The notes under the pieces: generated by a model
What the model saw: the letters and a program-made list of their open reading frames with translations, nothing else
Databases searched by the model: none
Told to the model about the DNA's origin: nothing
Translations under genes and position numbers: made by a program
Assembly (NCBI RefSeq): GCF_001592935.1
Contig: NZ_LRDB01000050.1
Location: 620,001-684,000 of the forward strand
DNA from: Roseivirga echinicomitans
Lineage (GTDB): Bacteria > Bacteroidota > Bacteroidia > Cytophagales > Cyclobacteriaceae
DNA: 64,000 nucleotides
Reading direction: 5' to 3'
Part shown: positions 36,737 to 45,432 of the stretch, piece by piece
How the letters are laid out: each line of letters opens with the position of its first letter
Numbering within the stretch: position 1 is the stretch's first letter

Positions 36737-37346
36737 TGTTTTTTGAGTTTGTTGTGTATTGATTAAAAAGTTGGTGACCTTCTATGGTGAAAAGACCATG
36801 CATAAAATGATCGAATAATTGCATTTGTATTTCTTCTATTGTGTATTTATCCCGAGGAACAAGGTTTCCAAGAAGGAATGTTTGAACCTGTTCTATCCTC
36901 ATAATAGCAATGAGTTCAGCATCTATACTGGGCCTAAAGAGACCTTCTCTTTTTCCACGTTCAATAACATTAACAATCGACTCCTTCATCACATTGCCTT
37001 TGAACTCTTCATACATCTTCCACGCCTTTGGGTAGAATTTTTGAAGTTCATGAAGGAGGTTCATTTTCGTTTCCCTTATGGAATCTCGCAAGCAAGTAGA
37101 AAGCAACACAAGTTCGTGCACCCCATTCTTACTCTCTTCTGTTAAACCACAGAACCGCTGACTCTCTATATCAAAGTGATACTTGGTGATTGTGCTCACC
37201 AGCTCACTTTTATCCTTGTAGTATTGGTAAATCGTTTTCTTAGAAATACCCAACTCCTTAGCGATGTCGTCCATTGTCACAGCCCTGATCCCAAAACGGG
37301 TATACAGTTCCGTTGCCTTCTCTAAAATATTCTCTCTAACATCCAT
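36720..37346 (-). CDS. TetR/AcrR family transcriptional regulator
   Basis: A 208-residue repressor with an N-terminal helix-turn-helix, RAVTMDDIAKELGISKKTIYQYYKDKSEL split around the recognition helix near residues 29-48, and an alpha-helical ligand domain. It is the first gene of the efflux operon and probably represses it, with induction when a pump substrate binds. I start at the ATG at 37346: the longer frame has no typical TetR sequence and overlaps the promoter. A -7 TAGTTTTG and a perfect 8-bp inverted repeat sit just upstream, consistent with autoregulation. Confidence 0.9.
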   Translation of the reverse strand: MDVRENILEKATELYTRFGIRAVTMDDIAKELGISKKTIYQYYKDKSELVSTITKYHFDIESQRFCGLTEESKNGVHELVLLSTCLRDSIRETKMNLLHELQKFYPKAWKMYEEFKGNVMKESIVNVIERGKREGLFRPSIDAELIAIMRIEQVQTFLLGNLVPRDKYTIEEIQMQLFDHFMHGLFTIEGHQLFNQYTTNSKNNEEQN

Positions 37347-37354
37347 TTCGATCG

Positions 37355-37391
37355 CAAAACTACGGAAACTTAAATGTTTTCCAAAGTTTCC
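37355..37391 (-). promoter_or_regulatory. tetR promoter with palindromic operator candidate
   Basis: On the minus strand TTTG (37382-37385), a 19-base spacer and TAGTTTTG (37355-37362) match the Bacteroidota consensus exactly. An inverted repeat GGAAACTT/AAGTTTCC (37364-37371 and 37384-37391) with a 12-base spacer overlaps the -33 element and fits a TetR-type operator. Confidence 0.65.
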
Positions 37392-37554
37392 TTCGGCATT
37401 CAGACGTTTATTTTTAACCTTTTGTTCTGTGAATTTTAAAATTCTGCAAAAAATGCAAGCACTTACATAATTGCATACCAAAGATTATTCTACCGAAGTT
37501 CTTGTGTTACGATTATGATTCTACATTTTTACAAAAGACATTCAACAGCAATTG

Positions 37555-38373
37555 ATGTTAAACGAAACACATAGAAATATTACAATTAATCACTGCTCTT
37601 TAAATTATACCATTTGGAATGGTGGAGAGAATGTAATGCTCTGTTTCCATGGCTTCGGCCTTGACCATTCATCATTTAAGATCGTTTGGGAAAGCCTAAA
37701 AGAGACACATACCATTTACAGTTTTGATTTACCCTACCATGGTACTAGTGAGTTTCCTAGAAATGAACAGACACTTCTACGGAAAGACTGGTTGGAGTTC
37801 ATGGAAAAGTTTTTAGCCGATGAGCATATCAATCGGTTTGAAGTAATGGGCTACTCAATGGGTGGGAAATATGCGATGATTACAGCTGAGCTTTTCCCAG
37901 ACAAAATCAAGCACCTCCACTTGATTGCTCCTGATGGAATTACTACCCATTTTTCCTATCGTTTTTCCACCTATCCTTTCCTTTTCAGAAAACTGTTCAA
38001 AACTCAAATTGAAAGCCCTTGGTTCTTCAAAGCTTTGGTGAAAACATTGCGCACCTTGAAAACCATGAACAATTACAGCTTGAGGTTTGCAGAAAGCCAA
38101 ATGGATACCGAGTTCAAACGTTCTCAGGTGTATCATTCATGGGTCAACTTAAGGCACTTTTTACCCAACCTAAATTCATTGGCAGCCCAAATCAACGAAC
38201 ATCATACCCCTACTACTTTCTACATCGGCAAGCACGACAAGGTCATTGGCACGAAAACCATTGAACCCTTGCATAAACTTTTACCCAACAGTGAATTGGT
38301 GATGCTAGAGAGTGGACATAGCAATCTGTTGACTTCAATTGCCAAGCACCTTGAATTGAAAAACAAACCTTAA
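37555..38373 (+). CDS. Alpha/beta hydrolase
   Basis: A 272-residue cytoplasmic alpha/beta hydrolase. The oxyanion region LCFHGFGLDHSSF, the nucleophile elbow GYSMGG (serine near residue 101), and a C-terminal ESGHSNLL histidine complete a likely Ser-Asp-His triad. It could be an esterase, lipase or C-C hydrolase; nothing narrows this. It diverges from tetR and is separated by a 208-base gap, and is followed by the RidA gene after 13 bases, so the two may be co-transcribed. The ATG at 37555 is used in place of a TTG three bases earlier. Confidence 0.85.
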   Translation: MLNETHRNITINHCSLNYTIWNGGENVMLCFHGFGLDHSSFKIVWESLKETHTIYSFDLPYHGTSEFPRNEQTLLRKDWLEFMEKFLADEHINRFEVMGYSMGGKYAMITAELFPDKIKHLHLIAPDGITTHFSYRFSTYPFLFRKLFKTQIESPWFFKALVKTLRTLKTMNNYSLRFAESQMDTEFKRSQVYHSWVNLRHFLPNLNSLAAQINEHHTPTTFYIGKHDKVIGTKTIEPLHKLLPNSELVMLESGHSNLLTSIAKHLELKNKP

Positions 38374-38386
38374 CAAACCAACCATT

Positions 38387-38842
38387 ATGAAAAACCCCTT
38401 TTTATTAGTTCTCAGCTTATTTTTAGTTAGTTGCAGCACCACTACAGAAAAAAGCCTTGAGCATTATCAGTCTGAGGCCATGAAAACGCTAGGACTACCC
38501 TTTTCTGATGCAGTAATTGTGGATGACATTATCTATCTATCGGGGCAAATCGGAAACCTTCCCGGCACATTAGACTTAGCGCCAGGTGGTTTAAAAGCAG
38601 AAGCAAAACAAGCCATAGAGAACATGAAAGCTATTTTAGAAGCCAATGGCTCATCACTGGATGACGTAATCAAGGTAACGGTAATGATGGCCGATATTGA
38701 TGAATGGGGAGAGTTCAATCAAGAATACATCAAGTATTTTACTGCAGAAAACAAACCAGCCAGAAGCGCTTTCGGAACAAGTGGCCTAGCCGTTGGTGCT
38801 AGACTTGAAATTGAGTGCATTGCCTTGAGAAGAAAGAAATAG
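38387..38842 (+). CDS. RidA family protein with lipoprotein signal
   Basis: A 151-residue YjgF/YER057c/UK114 (RidA) family protein. RidA deaminates reactive enamine/imine intermediates in the cytoplasm. The conserved core is present: LSGQIGNLPGT, then NMKAILEANGSSLDDVIKV, and the active-site arginine in ENKPARSAFG. Unusually, the protein begins with a lipoprotein signal peptide, lipobox LVSC (C16), which would anchor it to a membrane outside the cytoplasm. Periplasmic RidA homologues exist in Bacteroidota but have no established role. Confidence 0.85.
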   Translation: MKNPFLLVLSLFLVSCSTTTEKSLEHYQSEAMKTLGLPFSDAVIVDDIIYLSGQIGNLPGTLDLAPGGLKAEAKQAIENMKAILEANGSSLDDVIKVTVMMADIDEWGEFNQEYIKYFTAENKPARSAFGTSGLAVGARLEIECIALRRKK

Positions 38843-39026
38843 GCAAACAAACACCTTTCATTGGGTTGACCAACTACCTCACTAGGGGTTTATCGGTAGT
38901 TATATTGTTTAAGAGGTACGGGCGGCCGTCCACCTTATTTTTTTGAGTATCCCTTTATGGAATCCCTCAAAGCTGAGCATCATTGAGTCAATGAAGTTCA
39001 AATACCTTAAACTAAACGCTATAATT

Positions 39027-40889
39027 ATGAAACTCTCGGCATTACTTTTAGTAATGTTCATGGCCGTTCAATTCAGTCATGGACAATCCACCATCGAATC
39101 AAAAATCAAGTCGGTAGAAGTTTACACCAAGGGAGCCGAGGTGAGAAGAACCGCAAAACTGCCGCTCAAAAATGGCAAGAACGAATTCAAGATTTCTCAC
39201 CTTTCTTTCAACTTAGACCCTAAAACAATTCAAATTTCTGGTGAAGGGTTTACGATTCTTTCTGTGCGACATGAACTTGATTATTTAGAAAAGGAGAATA
39301 AGCCAGATCTCATCAATCAGCTCTTAAATCAATCGGATGCCATTTCAGACTCCATAAAATACATTGAGCTTGAAATCAGCATTCTACAAAAGGAAATGAC
39401 CTTATTGAACCAGAACCAAAAAATTGTTGGTGATCAAGGCATCCAAAATCAGGAATTCAAAAATGCAGTAGGTTATTTCACTGAAAGATTCAAAAGCCTT
39501 TCAAAAGATGAGTTCAATCTTAACCTAAGAAAAGGAAAGCTCAACGAGAAGTTAATGCAAATAGGCTTACAACTTGATTCGTATTCTGGTCAGCAAAAAA
39601 AGCCTTCCTCCAATATTTTCCTTACCATCAGTTCAGATAAGAGCCAAACCATACCCATCGAAATTAGCTATGCGGTGAGCGAAGCGGGTTGGTTTCCTGC
39701 CTATGATGTTAGGGCCAAAGACAGTTCTCAACCTTTATCCATTACTTATAAAGCACGCGTTTACCAGAACACAGGAATAGACTGGAAGGATGTGAAATTA
39801 AGAATTGCCTCTGGAGATTTAGAGTCGAGCGGCACAGCACCAGAGCTTTCTCCCTACTATTTGGGAGGAACAAACTTTTACCCCAATAGAAACTCGGGGA
39901 TTAGACAAGTGCATGGTTATGTTATTAGCTCGGATGATGGATTACCCCTACCCAGCGCTTCCGTTTTAGTAAAAGGAACAACTCTCGGTGTTTCCACGGA
40001 TAACAATGGGTTTTATAGTCTTCAGGTACCTAATGATAACTCCATATTGGTTTTCAGGTTTCTAGGCTTCGTTACCCAAGAAAAACCCATTACGGGTGAA
40101 AATATAAATGTCGAAATGAGGTCTGATGTAACGGAGTTGGGTGAAGTGGTAGTTACGGCTTATGGATCAAGAAGCTCTGATGCACTTGCTGGTAGGGTAC
40201 CTGGAATACAAATCAGAGGAAGCAACTCAATTAAAAGAGAGAAAGTATCCAACCCCATTCCTATCAATTACATTAACTACCAAACCAATTTTGTATATGA
40301 TATTGAATTGCCTTATAGTATTCCATCTACAGGGAAACCAGAAGTGGTAGATATGCTCACCAAAGAAGTAGAAGCTGAGTATATCTATTCTACAAGCCCA
40401 AAAGTAAAAGAGACGGCTTATTTGGTGGCCATGATCAAGGACTGGACAGATTTGAAATTATTGGATGGGGAATCGAACCTTTACTTTGAGAACCGCTTTG
40501 TTGGCAAATCAATCATCGATACCAATGTGGGTTCTGATACCTTGAATATCTCAATGGGCAAGGATGAAGGCATTGTCATCAACAGAGAACGACTTAAAGA
40601 CTTTGAAGAAAGGAAATTCTTTAGCAACAAAAAAAGAGAAGAAAGGCATTTCAGAATTACGGTAATGAATACCAAGTCAAGCGAAGTGAGCATTTCGATT
40701 TATGATCAAATTCCAATCACTGCCAGAGACAATGTCAAGGTCAATGTGATTGAGATTTCAGGTGCTGAAATGAATAAGGAAACAGGCTTGTTGACTTGGA
40801 AAACAAAACTCAAACCAGGAGAAAAAAGGGAGTTGATTCTAAAGTACTCTGTTGAATATCCGAAGGAAATGGATTTAGAAATTAACTGA
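39027..40889 (+). CDS. DUF4139 protein with inserted carboxypeptidase-like/SusC-plug segment
   Basis: A 620-residue exported protein. The signal peptide ends near SHGQS. An N-terminal DUF4140 region (VEVYTKGAEVRRTAKLPL), a helical segment with coiled-coil character, then the DUF4139 beta domain follow, as in MuiA-like proteins. Inside DUF4139, around residues 295-400, lies a carboxypeptidase D regulatory-like domain (HGYVISSDDGLPLPSASV) followed by VTELGEVVVTAYGSR and LAGRVPGIQIRG, the motif at the plug start of SusC proteins, with no barrel. I begin at the ATG of the signal peptide (39027); ATG 38991 and a TTG at 38943 are alternatives. Function is unknown. Confidence 0.78.
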   Translation: MKLSALLLVMFMAVQFSHGQSTIESKIKSVEVYTKGAEVRRTAKLPLKNGKNEFKISHLSFNLDPKTIQISGEGFTILSVRHELDYLEKENKPDLINQLLNQSDAISDSIKYIELEISILQKEMTLLNQNQKIVGDQGIQNQEFKNAVGYFTERFKSLSKDEFNLNLRKGKLNEKLMQIGLQLDSYSGQQKKPSSNIFLTISSDKSQTIPIEISYAVSEAGWFPAYDVRAKDSSQPLSITYKARVYQNTGIDWKDVKLRIASGDLESSGTAPELSPYYLGGTNFYPNRNSGIRQVHGYVISSDDGLPLPSASVLVKGTTLGVSTDNNGFYSLQVPNDNSILVFRFLGFVTQEKPITGENINVEMRSDVTELGEVVVTAYGSRSSDALAGRVPGIQIRGSNSIKREKVSNPIPINYINYQTNFVYDIELPYSIPSTGKPEVVDMLTKEVEAEYIYSTSPKVKETAYLVAMIKDWTDLKLLDGESNLYFENRFVGKSIIDTNVGSDTLNISMGKDEGIVINRERLKDFEERKFFSNKKREERHFRITVMNTKSSEVSISIYDQIPITARDNVKVNVIEISGAEMNKETGLLTWKTKLKPGEKRELILKYSVEYPKEMDLEIN

Positions 40890-40921
40890 TCATATAAAAC
40901 CGACTTTAACTCTTCATGAAA

Positions 40922-40969
40922 TTGATTATTTTGGAAGGACTGAAAACCAACAGCTTCCAAAATAATCAA
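40922..40969. promoter_or_regulatory. Perfect 16-bp hairpin directly upstream of the amidohydrolase start
   Basis: Arms 40922-40937 and 40954-40969 are exact reverse complements with a 16-base loop. The second arm ends two bases before the ATG at 40972, so in mRNA the hairpin covers the ribosome-entry region. No T-run follows, so it does not look like a simple terminator of the DUF4139 gene. Confidence 0.7.
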
Positions 40970-40971
40970 CC

Positions 40972-42573
40972 ATGAAAAGACCATTGAATAGTAAATTACT
41001 TCTCTGCATTGCGCTACTTTTTACGAGCAGTTTCACCTTTGCACAAAAGAAATATTCAGAGAAACAGATCACCAAACTCAAAACCGAAGTTGCTCAAATT
41101 GTGGAAGACAACCACAAGCAAACTCAGGTGATGATCGATAAGATCTTCAGCTTTGCCGAGCTTGGATTTCAAGAATATGAATCTTCTAAATACCTCACAG
41201 GCATTTTAAGAGCCAATGGCTTCGATATAGTTGATGGCGTTTCTGGAATTCCAACCGCATGGTTTGCCACTTGGAAACAAGGCGATGGCCCCACAATTGC
41301 CTTGGGTAGCGATGTCGATAATATCCCGAAAGCATCTCAATATCCAGGAGTTGCCTATCACAAACCCATGGTCGAAGGCGCACCGGGTCATGGCGAAGGC
41401 CATAATGCTGGGATTCCATTGAATATTACGGCCGCTCTTGCCGTAAAGCAAATCATGGAGCGCGAAGGAATTCAAGGCACGCTTATTTTGTGGCCGGGTA
41501 TTGCCGAAGAACTGGTAGCCGCCAAAGCTTGGTACACCCGCGATGGCCTTTTTGATGATGTAGACATTTCAATCTTCACCCATGTAAGCAGCAACCTTTC
41601 CGTTTCTTATGGCCAAGCTTCAGGCACTGGCCTCATCTCTGTTGAATATACTTTTGACGGTGAAGCTGCGCACTCTGCGGGTTCGCCTTGGCGAGGAAGA
41701 AGTGCTTTGGATGCAGTAGAACTAATGAGCGTAGGCTGGAATTACAAACGCGAGCACCTCACTACCCTAAAACGTTCCCATTCCATCATCACCGATGGTG
41801 GCGATCAGCCGAATGTGGTGCCTTCAAAAGCTTCGATTTGGTATTATTTCCGTGATGTAACTTATGAAGGCATTATGGAAATGTATGCGGATGCCAACAA
41901 TATAGCCAAGGGTGCTGCTTTGATGACAGACACTCAAATGAGTTCCAGAATTTTGGGTACCGCATGGCCACGTCACTTCAATAAAACCATTGCAGAAACC
42001 ATGCATGAGAACATCAAAATTGTAGGTCTACCGACTTGGAGTGAAGAAGACCAGGAATTGGCCAAAGCGACACAAGCCGAAGTAGGCTCCAACCCAAGAG
42101 GATTAAGCACTAACCTCTCTAATCTGGGAATGCCCGTTACCAGACCAGTAAGTGGTGGCTCTGATGATATTGGTGATGTATCATGGAAAGTACCCACGGT
42201 AACCATGCGTTTTCCTTCCAACATCCCCGGTTTGCAAGGCCACCACTGGAGCAATGCCATTGCCATGGCCACTCCTATTGCACACAAAGGCGCTACTGCT
42301 GGTGCCAAAGCCGAAGCCATGACCATTATGGACTTCCTTTTAAAACCAGAATTGGTGACCCAGGCATGGGATTACTTTAACAATGTGCAGAGCAAGGAAA
42401 CACAGTACAAACCAATGATCTCGGCCAGCGATGCCCCTCCTATTTACCTGAACAAGAAAATCATGGATGAATTCCGCCCGCAGTTGGAGAAATTCTACTA
42501 TGACGAAACAAAATACGGTAGTTATTTAGAGCAATTGGGTGTTACTTATCCAACGATTAAGAAGGGGAATTAA
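40972..42573 (+). CDS. Secreted M20 family amidohydrolase (AbgB-like)
   Basis: A 533-residue exported protein with a signal peptide (ending FAQ) and an M20D-type peptidase domain resembling the p-aminobenzoyl-glutamate hydrolase subunit AbgB. Conserved features are ALGSDVDNIP, GHGEGHNAG with candidate metal ligands, a carboxylate pair in GIAEELVAAK, and TITDGGDQPNVVP. Members cleave amide bonds of N-acyl amino acids. The exported form suggests use of external peptides or conjugates. It starts beside a strong hairpin and its TAA overlaps the next gene by one base. Confidence 0.87.
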   Translation: MKRPLNSKLLLCIALLFTSSFTFAQKKYSEKQITKLKTEVAQIVEDNHKQTQVMIDKIFSFAELGFQEYESSKYLTGILRANGFDIVDGVSGIPTAWFATWKQGDGPTIALGSDVDNIPKASQYPGVAYHKPMVEGAPGHGEGHNAGIPLNITAALAVKQIMEREGIQGTLILWPGIAEELVAAKAWYTRDGLFDDVDISIFTHVSSNLSVSYGQASGTGLISVEYTFDGEAAHSAGSPWRGRSALDAVELMSVGWNYKREHLTTLKRSHSIITDGGDQPNVVPSKASIWYYFRDVTYEGIMEMYADANNIAKGAALMTDTQMSSRILGTAWPRHFNKTIAETMHENIKIVGLPTWSEEDQELAKATQAEVGSNPRGLSTNLSNLGMPVTRPVSGGSDDIGDVSWKVPTVTMRFPSNIPGLQGHHWSNAIAMATPIAHKGATAGAKAEAMTIMDFLLKPELVTQAWDYFNNVQSKETQYKPMISASDAPPIYLNKKIMDEFRPQLEKFYYDETKYGSYLEQLGVTYPTIKKGN

Positions 42574-43202
42574 TGAAGCTATTGGTTTGCATGCTATTAC
42601 TGTTCGTGGTAACAAAAAGTATTATTTCCCAAGACAGCTTGACAATTTCAAGCTGTCTTTTAAAAACCAAACCTACTACTTTAGGTTGGGAAAAATCCTT
42701 AAATCAGCTTGAAAAAGAGTTAACAAATAGTAAGGTACTGAATAAAAGAAAGAAAAAAGACTACAGGAAATTACTCAGCTTAGCTAAATTTAAGAAGTTA
42801 AAACTCAAACCAGAATACTACACGATCACCGAATATATTAACCCAGATAATTACTCCCACTGTAGTCCAAACTCAATTATCGAGAACACAAATGAAGAAG
42901 CAAGAACTGTATTCCTTTATACAGTCTATGCAGCCCTTTCACAAAAAATAGCGACAATAAATCTTACTGTTTTTGAAGATGGTAATATTCAAATTGAAGG
43001 ATTAGAATCTTCAATAGATGACTTCAAAGAGAGGATTTTAAATGAGATTAGTAAAAGAGACGTTCCAAAAGAGAAAATCGTTTTCAATCTATCTGTAAAC
43101 CCTGAAATGAGAATGGGTATGCTTATAGACATTCAAACTATCATTACGGAAATTGGTGTTGGAAGGATTTACTATAGGGACTTAAAGATTGATAAACGAT
43201 GA
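42573..43202 (+). CDS. Secreted hypothetical protein (ExbD-like C terminus)
   Basis: A 209-residue exported protein (signal peptide ending IISQ) that I do not recognise securely. The middle is basic (KRKKKDYRKL) and the last 90 residues have ITINL and VFNLSVNPEMRMGMLIDIQ followed by GVGRIYYRD, a pattern like the periplasmic domain of ExbD/TolR proteins. No N-terminal TM anchor other than the signal is seen. The start overlaps the amidohydrolase stop by one base and the stop overlaps the DinB gene by four, so translation is coupled. Confidence 0.65.
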   Translation: MKLLVCMLLLFVVTKSIISQDSLTISSCLLKTKPTTLGWEKSLNQLEKELTNSKVLNKRKKKDYRKLLSLAKFKKLKLKPEYYTITEYINPDNYSHCSPNSIIENTNEEARTVFLYTVYAALSQKIATINLTVFEDGNIQIEGLESSIDDFKERILNEISKRDVPKEKIVFNLSVNPEMRMGMLIDIQTIITEIGVGRIYYRDLKIDKR

Positions 43203-43684
43203 ATAAGGAAGCAATTAATAAACTTCTAAGCACTCTGGAAGACTCCTTTCAAGGCCTCCCTTGGTTTGGAGAGTCCTTAATGGATAAACTAAGCCGTATT
43301 GATTACAGAATTGTAAATATCGCTCACATCCCAACTACAAATTCTATAGCTCGACTGGTTCATCACATCATCAATTGGCGGATTTTTGTCATTGAAAAAA
43401 TCAAAGGGAATGATGCATTCGACATTGAAATGAATTCGCAAAATGACTGGACTGATCTTCATATTTCAACGGAAAAAGACTGGGCTGACTTGATTCAAAA
43501 ATTAGTCAATACGCAGAAAGAGATTTTCGATCTGCTGAATGCTAAAACCGATGAATTCCTACAAACACCGGTATACGGCAGAGAATACACCATTCAGCGA
43601 CTTATTGAAGGAATTGTGCAGCATGACATTTATCATCAGGGCCAAATTGCGGTGGTAGCCAAACAAGCAGCACTAAAGGGTTGA
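43199..43684 (+). CDS. DinB family protein
   Basis: A 161-residue DinB-like four-helix-bundle protein. The metal-site histidines typical of the family appear as IARLVHHIINW near residue 55 and GIVQHDIYHQGQIAV near residue 145. DinB-like proteins include thiol transferases such as bacillithiol and mycothiol transferases; the actual cofactor here is unknown. The gene starts within the previous one (ATGA), so it belongs to the amidohydrolase unit. Confidence 0.82.
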   Translation: MNKEAINKLLSTLEDSFQGLPWFGESLMDKLSRIDYRIVNIAHIPTTNSIARLVHHIINWRIFVIEKIKGNDAFDIEMNSQNDWTDLHISTEKDWADLIQKLVNTQKEIFDLLNAKTDEFLQTPVYGREYTIQRLIEGIVQHDIYHQGQIAVVAKQAALKG

Positions 43685-43750
43685 GTACGGTTACAACCAA
43701 GAATTGTAAGATTGTGTCTAAGAAGCTAGGCAAACCAGAAGTTCTCCCTT

Positions 43751-44257
43751 ATGAAATATACAATAATCAATCTATTGGGTTTGATTCTCATATGCGCTCT
43801 CAGCTCTTGTGACTTAGAAGATACAAAGACTGACACTACCATTGAAAACTTACTGTTAGCCAGATGGGCAAATACTGACGGCAATAGTGCTTTCGTTTAT
43901 ACATTTCTATCCGATGGAACATTCTGGTCTGCCCGGGTTATTACCAGCCCATCTACCAACGAGGTAGTTGACTACCGATACTATGCGACAGGTGTATTCA
44001 CTTTGGAGGACAATGAGCTAAGTCTTTTCTTTCAGAAAATCTATGAACATGACGATAGTCAAGTGCAATACCCTAACCCAACTGACTTAACCTTGACTGG
44101 ACAAACCAGTGAAGGGTTCGCTACTATTTCTTTCAAGAATGACAATCAGAAACTCACTTTCACTTTTCAGCCATGTGCTCCAAATGAAAACTGCGCTACG
44201 GAAATTTCTTTTGAAAGAGTGCCCGTTGGATGGTGCGGAACCCCGAGTCCGAATTAA
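43751..44257 (+). CDS. Hypothetical lipoprotein
   Basis: A 168-residue lipoprotein with lipobox LSSC (C20). The mature part is rich in beta strands and resembles small lipocalin-like Bacteroidota lipoproteins (WANTDGNSAFVYTFLSDGTFW), with four further cysteines near the C terminus that could pair. No function is assignable. The last four bases overlap the convergent DUF6155 gene. Confidence 0.7.
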   Translation: MKYTIINLLGLILICALSSCDLEDTKTDTTIENLLLARWANTDGNSAFVYTFLSDGTFWSARVITSPSTNEVVDYRYYATGVFTLEDNELSLFFQKIYEHDDSQVQYPNPTDLTLTGQTSEGFATISFKNDNQKLTFTFQPCAPNENCATEISFERVPVGWCGTPSPN

Positions 44258-44775
44258 GACAGGTCAGAAAATTCGCCCAACTTGAGCTCAAAAGCCGAAG
44301 CATTGAACCATCTCTGCCTTTCGGCTTCATCTAGTATTCTGTTTAATCGCTCCCAATAAATTCCTTTCAATCCATTACGTAATACAAATTCAGAAGCCTC
44401 CACAAACGAGTTGTAAACACTCTTGAAAAAAGCTTCCTGTCGTACTTCCTTTCGGGCATTAAAACGCATGGCAGTTTCAATATTAAAGAGCATAAAATCC
44501 GCCAACAGCGAAGGATCTAATTCCAGTGTTGAAAAATGCTTGATCGCTTTTTGGGCTACCGATCTACGGGCTTTGGCTTTTCGTTTGGTTTGGGGGAAAT
44601 ACTCCTTCAGTACTTTTTTCTTGGCCTCCTCTATCAGCTTGTCTTCTTTGGGGTTGAACACAAAGCTATAGTAGGTACGAATGGGCAGAAACTTATCGTA
44701 AAGCTCCAACACCTGCGTTTCAAGTTCATCCTTCTTTAAAGTCTGCAAATACTTAACAAGTGCGCGTTTACTCAT
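44254..44775 (-). CDS. DUF6155 family protein
   Basis: A 173-residue, basic, mostly alpha-helical cytoplasmic protein that starts MSKRALVKYLQTLKKDELE, the pattern of the DUF6155 family. It contains a lysine/arginine-rich stretch (KRKAKARRS) in the middle and helical repeats after it. No biochemical role is known for this family. It stands alone, convergent with the lipoprotein gene. Confidence 0.8.
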   Translation of the reverse strand: MSKRALVKYLQTLKKDELETQVLELYDKFLPIRTYYSFVFNPKEDKLIEEAKKKVLKEYFPQTKRKAKARRSVAQKAIKHFSTLELDPSLLADFMLFNIETAMRFNARKEVRQEAFFKSVYNSFVEASEFVLRNGLKGIYWERLNRILDEAERQRWFNASAFELKLGEFSDLS

Positions 44776-44970
44776 TTATGCTCCAATCGGTTTTTTTTAG
44801 ATTTCGCTAAGGTATCAATTATTCAAAAAGCAATTTCACTAAACTCCTTGGGCGATCCGACAGCTTAACTATTTCCTTCAACAACTCAGCCTAATACTTC
44901 GACAACCCAACAAAGGTGGTGTTTCATTATTTCCCTGAATGAGTAAATATGTAAAAAAACAACCTCCATT

Positions 44971-45372
44971 ATGAAAAGAATTATTCCATTATTCGTCATA
45001 CTCCTTTTTGTAGGTTTAGGAAACCTAAGCGCTCAGAATCTTGAAAAACCAAGGTCTGGAAACGAAATCAGATTAAAGGATTACACAGTTACTGTAGCCC
45101 AAGGTGAAGAAATCGATCTTCAAATGTGGGTAGTAAAAGCAAAGAAATACAATCTCGTTGTTGAAGAACCAAAAGCTTCAGGTAAGGAAGGCATCAATTT
45201 CACCTTCACAAAAAAGGACGATGTGGAAGACCCTTTGACATACGACATGAAAGTAAAAGTAGACGCATCGACTCCAGTGGGTGATTATCTGTGCATTTTG
45301 AAAGTTCCGGGCAAAGGAAGAAGTGCCATAACAGGCTCTACCATTAAAATTAAAGTCGTTCAAAACGATTAA
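44971..45372 (+). CDS. Secreted hypothetical protein
   Basis: A 133-residue exported protein. The signal peptide runs to about residue 21 (LGNLSAQ). The mature domain resembles a single immunoglobulin-like or cadherin-like sandwich (LKDYTVTVAQGEEIDLQMW and VDASTPVGDYLCILKV). No partner or function is evident. A short hairpin follows it, and the two-component genes begin 60 bases later. Confidence 0.7.
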   Translation: MKRIIPLFVILLFVGLGNLSAQNLEKPRSGNEIRLKDYTVTVAQGEEIDLQMWVVKAKKYNLVVEEPKASGKEGINFTFTKKDDVEDPLTYDMKVKVDASTPVGDYLCILKVPGKGRSAITGSTIKIKVVQND

Positions 45373-45390
45373 AAATACTGAATTCATTAG

Positions 45391-45416
45391 AGCCCTTTAG
45401 TTTACACTTGAGGGCT
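45391..45416 (+). terminator. Weak terminator hairpin
   Basis: AGCCCT (45391-45396) pairs with AGGGCT (45411-45416) across a 14-base loop, followed by TTTTC. It lies between the secreted hypothetical gene and the histidine kinase gene. Confidence 0.4.
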
Positions 45417-45432
45417 TTTCTTATATTGAGCC

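Noticed and set aside
41973-42326. Leftward frame inside the M20 amidohydrolase gene
   Set aside because: It is a shadow of a strongly supported gene on the other strand, with no start context or homology.
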